Assembly: GCA_963971405.1 (NCBI GenBank)
Contig: OZ020487.1
Location: 48,395,039-48,459,038, forward strand
DNA from: Psococerastis gibbosa
Taxonomy: Eukaryota > Arthropoda > Insecta > Psocodea > Psocidae
Length of the DNA: 64,000 nt
Direction: 5' to 3'
Below, piece after piece: positions 39,937 through 48,959 of the stretch. Made by a program: the position numbers and the translations under genes. Under the pieces are notes generated by a model. The model ran no database searches, was not told the origin of the DNA, and worked only from the letters and a program-made list of their open reading frames with translations. Position 1 is the first letter of the stretch, and every line of letters starts with the position of its first letter.

Positions 39937-40402
39937 AAAGGGTCCGGAAGTCGACCACCGTCAGCAAGGACAGCGGGGCGGACGGGTTTGGCTTGGAGAA
40001 GAACCGGTGGTTGCTCCGCGGCAGCAATACCACAGCAGCAGCACCTCGGCAGTACGGCAGCAGGAAGGGCAGGTCCGGGAGACTGCAGGCAGGTCACGCA
40101 GAGAAGCTTGTAGAGGGGAAAAAGGAGAGGGAAAGGTGAAAGCGTTTAAAAACACTGATGTAAGGGAAAAATATGGGAAAAAACTATTACAAACACGGTG
40201 TGGTGTAATGTAGGAATCTGAGACACGGTGTGGCGTAGTGAAAATGAAAAGTGAGAATGAGCACGTGGTAGCGCAACGGAAATTCAGCTTGGAACACCCG
40301 TTGAGTCACCACGGACACGAGAAGAAGGTTCGGTCAGAAAGCTCGGGCGGTCAGAACCAGGTCCTGCACGCACGAGAGTCCGGGTCCGAATTAATTTAAC
40401 AC

Positions 40403-40693
40403 ACAGTGGTTACAATATGAGCTGTGAGACGAGAACGATACATGCTTACAATTAATATTGAATTTGATCCAGCCTGCTTCCATATAGAAAAACCAACTCT
40501 GTGTCCACAGCTAAAGGAGCCGATGAGACACAGAGGGTAGATTAAAGATATTATTGAATAAGAGAAATAAATACGTAAAAGGAAGATTGAGGAATATTGA
40601 ATTATCTGAATGTGAACAGCGCCATCTACCGGGAAAAAGGTGAAGCTGGAAGCAGACTGGTTATTACACATGTGGGACTAAGTGGTCCCCACA
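40403..40693 (-). repeat. 3' LTR of CsRn1-type element, inner fragment
   Basis: 291 bp identical by eye to 44993-45283. It is separated from its outer part by the LINE, which left an 11 bp duplication TAATTTAACAC at 35002-35012 and 40392-40402. Confidence 0.92.
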
Positions 40694-40706
40694 TTACCCC
40701 CCTCCT
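40694..40706 (-). other. Polypurine tract
   Basis: AGGAGGGGGGTAA on the minus strand immediately before the 3' LTR. The pol stop codon overlaps it. Primes plus-strand DNA synthesis. Confidence 0.75.
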
Positions 40707-41640
40707 AAGACTGGAAGTCGGAGAAATGTCGTGGAACGTGGACGTGACGACCTGAGCGAGTGGTGCGAGTCGGTGGTGTCGGCACGACGTCAGTGGCAGG
40801 AAGTGGTGAGGAGACCTTCTCCTGAGGTTTATCTTGAGCAGGATGCTGATGCGGGGGGTTGATCGTAGACTGGTGAGACGGTTCGTCTGTACTGGCATTA
40901 ATGTAGGCCGGCTTGACCCTGTCCATTGACACAGTAACCGCACGACTGCGGCTTGAAATCGTAACTGTTTTGTCGGTGCGACTTAACACAGGGAATGGTC
41001 CCGCATAAGGACGTTCGAGGGAAGCACGGACGTGGTCTTGTCTCACGAAAACGTGCGTGGCCTTGGCAAGGTCTTGTGGGATGAATGTTTGATGAGCCCC
41101 GTGTCTCTTGACGCGAGTGGGGCGTAGTGAGTCGAATTTCCTTCGAAGTGAGATGAGAGTGTCCGCCGGACTCTGATTTGAAGGAGGAGTTGTCAGCATC
41201 TGTCCTGGTAGTTTTAATGGTTCACCATAGACCAGATCTGCTGGAGAAGCTTGAAGATCTTTCTTAAGAGTGGCGCGCATGCCCAGTAAAACTAGCGGAA
41301 GGGCTTCCGTCCATTTGTCATTGGCATGACACATAATGGAGGCTTTGAGTGAGCGGTGCATACGCTCTACCATGCCGTTGGATGCAGGGTGTTAACTGGT
41401 AGTCCGTGCATGGTGAAATCCGCATAATCGGGCCAGGTCAGCAAACAAATGGCTCTCAAACTGTCGGCCGCGATCTGTAGTAATTGTCTCCGGGCACCCA
41501 AACCGGCTGATCCAGCAGGAAATGAGGGTTCTGGCGACGTTTTCGGCGGTGATGTTCACCATAGGAGCGGCTTCCGGCCATCGCGTGAAACGGTCAACGA
41601 GTGTTAGCAAATACGTGTAGCCTTCCGACGGTGGTAATGG
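40705..41640 (-). pseudogene. CsRn1-type integrase, broken
   Basis: Catalytic core present in two pieces: 41610-41392 (LTLVDRFTRWPEAAPM with the first Asp, TTDRGRQFES with the second) and 41373-40705 (NGMVERMHRSLK with the Glu). A TAA stop at 41389-41391 lies between them. The C-terminal part carries the GPF/Y module (YAGPFPVLSRTDKTVTIS). The zinc-binding domain upstream is mostly missing through a deletion near 41700. Could not integrate on its own. Confidence 0.8.
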
Positions 41641-41642
41641 GC

Positions 41643-43187
41643 CTACAATGTCGAGGTGTATGTGCTGAAACCGTCGGTCAGGCTGAGTAAAGGTAAAGCA
41701 GACGCTGCTATTCCTGGGTGATGTAGGCTGTGTAGGTGCTCGAAAAGTTGTCGACGTAATGGTTTGGGCACAAATGGGCGTTGTATGTCTTGACTAGAAT
41801 CGCACGTAAGGACTGAATCAGAGCCCGGAATGGGAACATCAACGAGGATGAGGGACGTCTTTCTACTGGACCGAAGCTCTTTGAGTTCTCTGTCGTCTTT
41901 CTGAGCAGAAGAAAGTTGCTCAGGAGATACGGGAGTAGAGATTGCTTCGATTCTTGAGAATGCATCAGCGGCCAAGTTGTCCTGCCCAGCGATGTATTGG
42001 ATGTCCGTGGTGAATTGAGAGACGAATTCCATTTGCCGCATTTGGCGAGGTGAGCAACTTGTTTTTGGATTCTGAAAAGCGTGCGTCAACGGTTTGTGAT
42101 CGGTATACACGACAAAAGCGCGCGCTTCTAGCAAGTATCGGAAATGACGAATGGCGTCGTGTACCGCAAGCAATTCGCGATCGTAGGCGGACCATGTTCG
42201 TTGGTTTTCTTTAAGTTTCTGCGAGAAGAATGCCAATGGCTGCCAATGATCGTTGATCCGTTGTTGGACTGTAGCTCCGATACTGGTGTCTGATGCATCT
42301 GTGACTAGTGCAATCGGAGCCGTATGATCTGGATGCGCGAGTAGGGTGATGCGTGCCAGACTGTGTTTGCATGAGCTGAAAGCTTCGGTAAGCTTTGTTG
42401 TCCATGGTATCGTAGCGTTCCCTTTTACCTTGTCTCCAGATAACAACGTGTTGAGTGGTGCTTGTTCGTTGGCTGCATTTGGTAGGAACCGGCGGTAGTA
42501 GTTAATCATGCCAAGGAAACGGCGTAGATCTTTGAATGTCTTTGGAAGAGGGTATTCAGTGAGTGCCTTTACCCTGTCTGGTAGGGCTTGTGTGCCTTCT
42601 GCTGACACGAGGTAACCAAGAAAGCTGATTGACCCAACGCCGAGGGTACACTTGCTAGGATTAATGACCAGGCCATATTCTCGGAATCGTTGGAAGAGTT
42701 GACGTAGGTGTGATTCGTGCTCCTGCTTATCACTCGATGCAACCAGTACGTCGTCGATGTATGAATATGCCCACGGGAGGTCGCGTAGGATGTTATCCAT
42801 GAAGCGTTGGAAGGTTTGAGCAGCGTTGCGAAGACCGAATGTCATGAATGGGAATTCGAAAAGGCCGAACGGAGTATTTATTGCTGTCTTTGGAATGTCA
42901 CCATTGGAAACTGGTATCTGGGTGAATGCTTTGACCAGGTCTATTTTGCTGAATACGGTTTTTCCTCGCAATTCTGCACTGAAATCTGCGATGTGGCGGA
43001 CTGGGTACGCGTCAGGAATTGTTCGAGCATTGAGCCGTCTGTAGTCCCCGCATGGGCGCCATGAATGGTCGCTTTTAGGTACTAGGTGTAATGGTGAGGC
43101 CCATGGGCTGTCGGACGGACGACATACGCCGGTCTGGATCATGTCGTTGAACTCCTTTTTGGCGATAATAAACTTGTCCGGGGCCAA
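41643..43187 (-). CDS. CsRn1-type Pol, RT and RNase H segment
   Basis: 514 residues; the same frame is open up to about 43330, so the listed Met is not the true start. Seen: FSKIDLVKAFTQIPV (motif A), FPFMTFGLRNAAQTFQRFMD (motif B), catalytic YIDD near 143-146, and KYLG-like SFLGYLVSAEG. RNase H shows VTDASDTSIGA, ELLAVHDAIRHFRY, YTDHKPLTHAF and DNLAADAFSR. It then enters the integrase zinc-binding region but is deleted after HHPGIAAS, and runs on in a wrong frame to a stop. Confidence 0.82.
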   Translation of the reverse strand: MAPDKFIIAKKEFNDMIQTGVCRPSDSPWASPLHLVPKSDHSWRPCGDYRRLNARTIPDAYPVRHIADFSAELRGKTVFSKIDLVKAFTQIPVSNGDIPKTAINTPFGLFEFPFMTFGLRNAAQTFQRFMDNILRDLPWAYSYIDDVLVASSDKQEHESHLRQLFQRFREYGLVINPSKCTLGVGSISFLGYLVSAEGTQALPDRVKALTEYPLPKTFKDLRRFLGMINYYRRFLPNAANEQAPLNTLLSGDKVKGNATIPWTTKLTEAFSSCKHSLARITLLAHPDHTAPIALVTDASDTSIGATVQQRINDHWQPLAFFSQKLKENQRTWSAYDRELLAVHDAIRHFRYLLEARAFVVYTDHKPLTHAFQNPKTSCSPRQMRQMEFVSQFTTDIQYIAGQDNLAADAFSRIEAISTPVSPEQLSSAQKDDRELKELRSSRKTSLILVDVPIPGSDSVLTCDSSQDIQRPFVPKPLRRQLFEHLHSLHHPGIAASALPLLSLTDGFSTYTSTL

Positions 43188-43342
43188 CCGGCGTGGGCGA
43201 GTGGAGACGGGAGGTCCGTCTGTCGTTCTAATGTAGTGGACCGTGGAGTGTTTGACCTGGTCTGTGGGTTGTCTCGGCCGCGTGAGGTCGCTAAACTCCT
43301 CAATTATTACTTTTAGACTGGCCGGGGTACTGTGCGGTATTG

Positions 43343-43825
43343 TTAAGGTAAAAAAATTGTTAAGGTTGAAACGCTAGGTTGCTTGGAGGGGCTTTGACAC
43401 AGGTTCGCCTTGCGATGCTTTGTCCCGTCGATCAGCTTTGAGTTCTGGAGATCCACCAGCAAATTAGAGGTTGCGAGAAAGTCTGCACCGATGATGGGTT
43501 GCGTGACATCGGCAATGATGAAATTCCAACGGAAACTGCGTCGTAATCCCAGGTCAAGTTGTTGAGCTGTTGTTCCGTACGTATTGATGATTGTGCCATT
43601 GGCGGCAGTCAGCTCGAGTTGAGTACGACGGAGCGGTAGGTTGAGACGGGCACGTGGAAAAACGCAGATGTCGGACCCTGTGTCAATGAGATAACGTATC
43701 TTGGTGCACGGGTCCGTGATAAGAAGGTGATGTGAGGTTTTAAGCAGGTGTGTAGTGGCGCAGGCAGGCCCTGCCTTTACTGGCTGCGATCGTCGTTTTT
43801 CGGAAATCTGCATGGCTGCTGGCAC
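43343..43825 (-). CDS. CsRn1-type Pol, protease segment
   Basis: Aspartic protease that matures Gag-Pol. Active-site DTGSD near residues 48-52 of this segment, with flaps around TYGTTAQQLDLG and the IIGADFL motif typical of retropepsins. The frame ends at a stop at 43343, created by a 17 bp local duplication (about 43343-43375; ACCTTAACAAT occurs twice). This separates protease from RT. Confidence 0.78.
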   Translation of the reverse strand: MPAAMQISEKRRSQPVKAGPACATTHLLKTSHHLLITDPCTKIRYLIDTGSDICVFPRARLNLPLRRTQLELTAANGTIINTYGTTAQQLDLGLRRSFRWNFIIADVTQPIIGADFLATSNLLVDLQNSKLIDGTKHRKANLCQSPSKQPSVSTLTIFLP

Positions 43826-44682
43826 TTTCTAGCCTTCCTCCCATAGGTTTGGTGGTAAAAACACCAAGTTGGGTCTTGTTTAGGCGCTGGTGAACGGAAC
43901 TGGCGCTGGAACCGTGGCTGTGTGGCACGTTGTCCGTATCTGTCGGCGAACTGTGCCTGTAGAGCCGCGACGTTCTCTGTTAACGTCTTCAATAGGTCCA
44001 CAGGGGCCATTGTGCACTCAAGAATCCGGTCACGTGTTGCTGAATTGATGGTGGCCATCTTGTCGGCGAGGTTCGCGACGTCACCTAGTGACAGGTGATC
44101 ATGACCGATGATTGCCAATTGTATAGCGTGCGGGAGGCGAGACGTCCAAATGGTGCGTAAAACCGAGTCGGATATGGCTTTCTCTGCGAGGGCCCGCAGT
44201 CTCCGGAGAAAAGAGCTGGGAGTTTTGTCCCCTATGTCTTCCGACATTAGTAGCTGAATGCGACTGCTTGCTGGAAGACTCATTCGTTGGATTAATTGCG
44301 TTTTTAGCTCAGTGTATGGGTTTACTGGTACTGGGGCAGCTAACAAATCTGAGATCTCGCTGAGGGTACTTTGGTCGAGCGCTGAAAGGACGTGGTAATA
44401 TTTCGTCGTTTCCATTGTGACCCCAGCAAGTGCGAACTGAGCCTCCGCTTGAGTGAACCACAGTGCCGGTGACAGGTTGGCCGACTGTGTCCAGAAGGGT
44501 GGAAGCTTGACCGAGACTGCCATCGTACTAGCAGGGCCTGTCATCTTGGTTGTAGCCGTGGGTGTCGGTGTTGTGGCTGTAGCAGTTGTAGCTGTAGCGG
44601 TTGTAGCTGTAGCAGTCGTAGCTGTAGCGGTTGTAGCTGTAGCGGTTGTAGCTGCAATGGTTGTGGCTGTGGTCTGCGGCAT
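43777..44682 (-). CDS. CsRn1-type Gag
   Basis: Capsid/nucleocapsid protein of the element, 301 residues. It has a low-complexity TAT(A)TT start encoded by an 18 bp tandem repeat, then the capsid region (VKLPPFWTQSANLSPALWFT, KYYHVLSALDQSTL, PSSFLRRLRALA). A CFYHQTYGRKARKCQQPC finger with C-x2-H-x9-C-x3-C spacing replaces the usual CCHC knuckle. It overlaps the protease ORF by 49 nt; the protease lies in the -1 frame. A slippery-like GAAAAAC is at 43801-43795. The N-terminal start in the repeat is uncertain. Confidence 0.82.
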   Translation of the reverse strand: MPQTTATTIAATTATATTATATTATATTATATTATATTPTPTATTKMTGPASTMAVSVKLPPFWTQSANLSPALWFTQAEAQFALAGVTMETTKYYHVLSALDQSTLSEISDLLAAPVPVNPYTELKTQLIQRMSLPASSRIQLLMSEDIGDKTPSSFLRRLRALAEKAISDSVLRTIWTSRLPHAIQLAIIGHDHLSLGDVANLADKMATINSATRDRILECTMAPVDLLKTLTENVAALQAQFADRYGQRATQPRFQRQFRSPAPKQDPTWCFYHQTYGRKARKCQQPCRFPKNDDRSQ

Positions 44683-44880
44683 CTTGCAGGTTGTGGCTGT
44701 GCTGCTGCGATGAATGTAGCTGCTCCGGGGTGGTTTCCACCGCCTATGGCCGGATGAGACGTTCTGGAGGCTGGAACTGGAACTGGAACGGGCTGGAACT
44801 GGAACTGGCTGGAAGCTGGAACTGGAACTGGCTGGAACTGGAACTGGCTGGAACTGGAACTGGAAGGCTGCTTGTTCCGT
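44563..44880 (-). repeat. Two tandem-repeat blocks in the Gypsy leader and gag start
   Basis: 44575-44660 holds GTAGCTGTAGCGGTTGTA-type 18 bp units (coding TAT/ATT repeats of Gag). 44763-44870 holds CTGGAACTGGAACTGG units of 6-22 bp in the untranslated leader between PBS and gag. Confidence 0.85.
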
Positions 44881-44886
44881 TGTCGA

Positions 44887-44895
44887 GGGTCACCA
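44887..44895 (-). other. Primer-binding site, tRNA-Trp type
   Basis: TGGTGACCC on the minus strand, one base inside the 5' LTR. It is complementary to a tRNA 3' end GGGTCACCA. Confidence 0.65.
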
Positions 44896-44896
44896 A

Positions 44897-45283
44897 TGTG
44901 GCTTGTCGAAGGACGGTGCAATTGAATAGGCAGTGTAGACTTGAATTGGTTTGTATTGCAGTGCTTCGACTCAAGTTAGAGTAATTTAACACACAGTGGT
45001 TACAATATGAGCTGTGAGACGAGAACGATACATGCTTACAATTAATATTGAATTTGATCCAGCCTGCTTCCATATAGAAAAACCAACTCTGTGTCCACAG
45101 CTAAAGGAGCCGATGAGACACAGAGGGTAGATTAAAGATATTATTGAATAAGAGAAATAAATACGTAAAAGGAAGATTGAGGAATATTGAATTATCTGAA
45201 TGTGAACAGCGCCATCTACCGGGAAAAAGGTGAAGCTGGAAGCAGACTGGTTATTACACATGTGGGACTAAGTGGTCCCCACA
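44897..45283 (-). repeat. 5' LTR of CsRn1-type element
   Basis: 387 bp, TGTGG...CCACA in plus order, intact. It contains AATAAA-like signals. Confidence 0.92.
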
Positions 45284-45522
45284 GCTAAATATTTTTTCTT
45301 AAATTTAAATATGTAAAAATGTTGTTTTAGATTTACGTAGTCTTCAAGAACAGTTTCCGCTATTATGACGGGAAAAATTTTAAATAAAGTTTTTGTATAC
45401 TTTTTTGAAAACCTTTGTTTTATTACAAAACTTAATAGGTATTTTCCCACATTTGGAATTTTTTCTTCATAAATGGATTATTAACTTATACAACTAATTT
45501 ATCTAAACTTCTAAAATCTCTC
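45284..45522. other. Flank of the Gypsy element, nothing recognised
   Basis: AT-rich sequence without features; short ORFs are not convincing. Confidence 0.5.
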
Positions 45523-45727
45523 TTCAGCTCCGCGTATGTCTTGACCCCTCCATCCTCCATCACTTGCTGCAGATATTCTTCTCTCGAGCGCCAGCTGACG
45601 TATTTCTCGTGTTGTAGCAAATGGCCGATCCAGCGAGCTCTTCTTATACAGTCATATGGATTCAACCAGAGTCTGCTTTCGCTTATTCTGGTTAGAACCT
45701 ACTAATTGGTAATATGGGCTTGCCAAG
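45523..45727 (-). pseudogene. LINE relic, 3' part (left of Mag insertion)
   Basis: Minus-strand reading ARWIGHLLQHEKYVSWRSRE and VKTYAELKRDF, the RRxRWIGHLLRH..YxELKRxA tail common after LINE RTs. Continues at 48625 beyond the Mag-like element. Confidence 0.6.
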
Positions 45728-45870
45728 TGTAATGTTTGTTGTTGCGTTGTATTTTAATTAATTTAGGTTCTTGAAAAAATAATACAATCTTGAAGTTTCC
45801 ATGTTGAATTTATTACTTAAAACAAAATGGCCGCTTCCACTCGAAGCGCCTAGATTCAAACTACTTGACA
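45728..45870 (-). repeat. 3' LTR of Mag-like element
   Basis: 143 bp, TGTAATG...ACTTGACA in plus order, identical by eye to 48482-48624. Confidence 0.92.
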
Positions 45871-46148
45871 TCTCCTTTTCTTTCCCCAATGAACAAACAA
45901 TAATAATACTACTATAGTACTAAAACTAATAGCTAAATGTACCCATTAATGCATTCAAGAAAAATTTGATAACAATACACTCTTAAACATACTCATTCAA
46001 AACAACCGGTCTTTTTATTTTCCTGCCGTATCTACTATACACCGGAGTTTCATTATTTGCCATAAGTTCATTATTTACCGGCGGTTCGTTATTTGCAGTC
46101 AGTTCACTTAGTCTTGGTGAACTTTCTGGCTCTTTGCCTTTTGAGTAA

Positions 46149-46565
46149 TCACCCTGCATGTTCTTTATTTTCCTTAAAACTTGTATTCTTAGTTAAGAAT
46201 TTTCTGTTTCTTTCCACCAGAGTTCCTCTCTCTGTTTTTATTTTATATGACCTAGGACGATTTGCAAAATTTACAATTTCACCAGCATACACGTGACCGT
46301 TGTCATTTACATATACAGGATCTTTCGGGATAAAATTTCTCATTAATCTTGTTTTTCTGTCATAAATTTTTTCTGTATCTTTTGCCTCTCTTCTAATTTA
46401 GCGCGAATGTTTTCATCAACATCTAACTCGCTTCCAAAAAAATCACTTACACTTGGCAGTATACCAGTCAATTTTCGATTGAATAACAATTCAGCTGGTG
46501 ATTTTAAATTAGTGTCAATAGGAGTAGCTCTGTACTCTAACATAGCAATATAAGGATCTTTACTA
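46149..46565 (-). pseudogene. Mag-like integrase C-terminal part
   Basis: Two further frames, 46543-46343 (MLEYRATPIDTNLKSPAELL) and 46343-46149 (VYVNDNGHVYAGEIVNFANR). They continue the integrase after successive frame breaks. Typical Mag-group C-terminus. Confidence 0.72.
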
Positions 46566-47753
46566 TCAGCAACACATTTCTTTAGTAATTTTTTTAACCG
46601 TTCCTATAGCACGCTCTACCATGCCATTAGATTGACTGTACAAAGGACTCGAAGTCTTATGCTCAAAACACCAATCTTTAGCAAATTTTCTAAATCGAAA
46701 ACCCGAATATTGTGGTCCATTATCTGAATATACAATTTTTGGAATGCCATGACGGCTGAAAATGGATTTCAATTCATGAATAGTTGTCTCACAGGACAAA
46801 TCAGTTAGCAACGCAAGTTCAACAAACTTAGAGTAATAATCAACTACCATCAAGTAATGTTTATTATTTAATTGAAATAAATCAGTACCAACTACTTCAA
46901 AAGGTTTGTAAGGAACTTCTCGTACAAGTAAAGGTTCGGATTGATTTTTCCTTTGAAATTTTAAGCACACTGAGCAATTCTCAATTATATCTGTAATTTG
47001 TTTGCTCATACCGGGCCAATACACCGATTCTCTGGCTCTACTCAGAGTTTTATTTATTCCCATGTGTGTATAATGAAGTTTCTTTAAAATATCCTTACGC
47101 AAATTTGTTGGCACTATTACTGATTTATTTTTGAACAGTAACCCTTTATATTCAAACAATTCATGATGAAAAGAATGGTATGGCTTAATACAATCAGGTA
47201 AAAACAATTTATTTTCTGGCCATCCATCTTTTAACATTGTAGCCAGTGTTTTCAGAGTTTCGTCAGTTTGAGTTTCTTTTATAAATTCAGCATATTTTCC
47301 TTTTGACATTGGCAATTCTATAACCGTAGAAACATACAACTCAATTTCACTGTGCGACAATAATGTATCAGAACCACTGTCACTATTATTACAATAATTT
47401 CTAGATAAAGCATCAGCTAATAATAGCTCTTTACCTGGTTTCCATTTAATTTTCAAATCATATGCCTGCAAACGCATTAACATTCTTTGCAATTTTGGTG
47501 GACATTGATATAATGGTTTTTCAGCAATAAATTGTAATGGACGATGATCAGTTTCTACTGTCACTAATTTATTTGCAAAAATATATTTGTGAAATCGTTC
47601 ACACGCAAAAACAATAGCATATAATTCTTTCTCGATTTGTGCCCATTTTTGTTGGCTTTCATTTAAAGATGACGAAATATAAGCAACTGGTAAGTCATTT
47701 TGAAGCATTACCGCGCCTACTCCCGTACTTGAACTATCAACTGAGAGTTTCAC
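46566..47753 (-). pseudogene. Mag-like RNase H and integrase
   Basis: 395 open residues. RNase H: LSVDSSSTGVGAVML, EKELYAIVFACERFH, ETDHRPLQFI, LLADALSRN. Integrase: zinc region HYTHMGINKTLSRARESVYWPG with CSVCLKFQ. Core: EVVGTDLFQLNNKHYLMVVD (first Asp), VYSDNGPQYSG (second Asp), SNGMVERAIGTVKK (Glu). A base gained in an A-run near 46590 sends it to an early stop. Confidence 0.82.
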
Positions 47754-48345
47754 AGGTAAGTTAGGATCATATAGTATTGCAAAACTGGAGAACTTGACAA
47801 TTGTTCCCTGATCTCATTAAAAGCTTTTTCTTGTTCAAAATTCCATGACCAAGCTACATTTTTCTTTAATAACATTCTTATAGGTTCACTTATTTGACTT
47901 AAGTTAGGAACAAACTTGGATACATAGGCTAACATGCCCAACAGTGATTTACATTCAGAAACATTTTGTGGAGCTTTTAATTCTTTAATAGCTTTAATTT
48001 TATTTTCGTCAGTCATAAGACCATTCGCAGTAAATTTATGACCCAAGTATTTCACTTCACTTAAACCAAATTTACATTTGCTTTTATTTAAAGTAACATT
48101 GTACTCTTTTGCACGTTTTAGAACTTTTTCTAATAATTCAGCATGTTCTTTTTCATTTTTTTGAAAAACAAAGCACATCATCAATGAAAATTTGTACCCC
48201 TTCAATTCCTTCGAAAATCTTCGAATAATGCTTATGAAAAACTTCAGGAGCTGAATTGATACCATACGGTAAACGCTTGAAACAATATCTACCATAAGGA
48301 GTATTGAAAGTTGTGTATAATTGACTCTTTTCATTTAGCTGTCCA
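47750..48345 (-). pseudogene. Mag-like RT, truncated and frameshifted
   Basis: Starts within RT (LYTTFNTPYGRYCFKRLPYG, SAPEVFHKHYSKIFEG, catalytic FIDDVLCF instead of YVDD). The frame changes in an A7 run near 48165, then reads KYLGHKFTANGLMTDENKI and LLGMLAYVSKFVPNLS up to 47750. A 2 nt insertion near 47770 breaks the link to RNase H. Confidence 0.8.
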
Positions 48346-48354
48346 CAGCGCCAT

Positions 48355-48472
48355 TGATCGTCAGAGCTGGAGAGAGACGGCGCATGACCGAAAGAGATGG
48401 CGAGCTTGTGTGTACGCGGCGAAAGGTCCCCCCGGACCCACCCAGCCACCATAAGTCAAAGTAAGTAAGTCA
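48355..48472 (+). mobile_element. 118 bp 3'-end fragment of an RTE-type LINE
   Basis: Inserted between two copies of ACAGCGCCAT (48345-48354 and 48473-48482). Its end CCACCATAAGTCAAAGTAAG is nearly the same as the 3' end of the RTE relic at 9688-9720, and the short reading matches the same C-terminal tail. A severely 5'-truncated insertion. Confidence 0.7.
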
Positions 48473-48481
48473 ACAGCGCCA

Positions 48482-48624
48482 TGTAATGTTTGTTGTTGCG
48501 TTGTATTTTAATTAATTTAGGTTCTTGAAAAAATAATACAATCTTGAAGTTTCCATGTTGAATTTATTACTTAAAACAAAATGGCCGCTTCCACTCGAAG
48601 CGCCTAGATTCAAACTACTTGACA
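48482..48624 (-). repeat. 5' LTR of Mag-like element
   Basis: 143 bp copy, followed by the target duplication CCAAG. Confidence 0.92.
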
Positions 48625-48800
48625 CCAAGGTATTTGTCACTTTTATTACCTTCTTCTGAGTCACCACATCGGACGGCGTCCAGTTCTTCTTTGTATAGGG
48701 CCCATGTGATTTTTCTGTCTTTGTATTTTGGCCCGGCACTCCTCATGATCTCAAACAACTTTTTCCACGACACTTAATCGAATGCTTCTAAAATCTTAAG
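48625..48800 (-). pseudogene. LINE relic, RT part (right of Mag insertion)
   Basis: Minus strand: EAFD, a stop, VSWKKLFEIMRSAGPKYKD, RKITWALYKEELDAVRCGDS. This matches RT motif A and the following helix of LINEs. It was interrupted by the Mag-like element and is joined by the shared CCAAG to 45727. Confidence 0.65.
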
Positions 48801-48959
48801 ATCTAAAACTTGGAACTTGGGCTTGATACTCTATTTTTAAATACGGTACCTACTTAGCCAAAATAATATTATTAGAAGGATTTCTCTTGGTTACTTAATT
48901 ATTGTTGATGCTATAATTATACATGCACTTGACCCACGGGTAGCGAGTTCAACAGAAAG

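Larger units (their letters stand above)
35013..40391 (-). mobile_element. Jockey-type LINE, near full length (5.4 kb)
   Basis: Minus strand, inserted in the 3' LTR of the Gypsy element with an 11 bp target duplication TAATTTAACAC (35002-35012, 40392-40402). The 3' end is a poly(A) tail (18 T on the plus strand, 35013-35030). It carries a 5' UTR (39937-40391), a Gag-like ORF1, ORF2 and a 3' UTR (35031-35805). The pure A tail and three-knuckle ORF1 fit the Jockey clade. Confidence 0.9.
34917..45283 (-). mobile_element. CsRn1-type Gypsy LTR retrotransposon, split by a LINE
   Basis: Minus strand; its own length is about 4.98 kb after removing the LINE at 35013-40391. LTRs of 387 bp begin TGTGG and end CCACA: 44897-45283 is the 5' LTR, and 34917-35012 plus 40403-40693 is the 3' LTR. 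The primer-binding site TGGTGACCC (44895-44887) fits the tRNA-Trp type used by CsRn1-group elements. Gag has the unusual C-x2-H-x9-C-x3-C finger diagnostic of this clade. Flanks GTTA (34913-34916) and GCTA (45284-45287) are a 4 bp near-duplication. Pol is broken in several places, so the copy is dead. Confidence 0.88.
45728..48624 (-). mobile_element. Mag-like Gypsy element, internally deleted
   Basis: Minus strand, 2.9 kb. Identical 143 bp LTRs at 45728-45870 and 48482-48624. Perfect 5 bp target duplication CCAAG (45723-45727, 48625-48629). Polypurine tract GGGGAAAGAAAAGGAGA on the minus strand (45871-45887). Primer-binding site TGGCGCTG next to the 5' LTR. Gag, protease and the N-terminal RT are missing: the sequence jumps from the PBS straight into mid-RT. 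The remaining pol has several 1-2 nt frame breaks in A-runs. Confidence 0.88.

Noticed and set aside
39058-40213. Plus-strand ORFs opposite the Jockey ORF1 and its 5' UTR
   Set aside because: Antisense shadows of the GC-rich LINE; the minus strand has zinc knuckles and a PRE_C2HC-like region.
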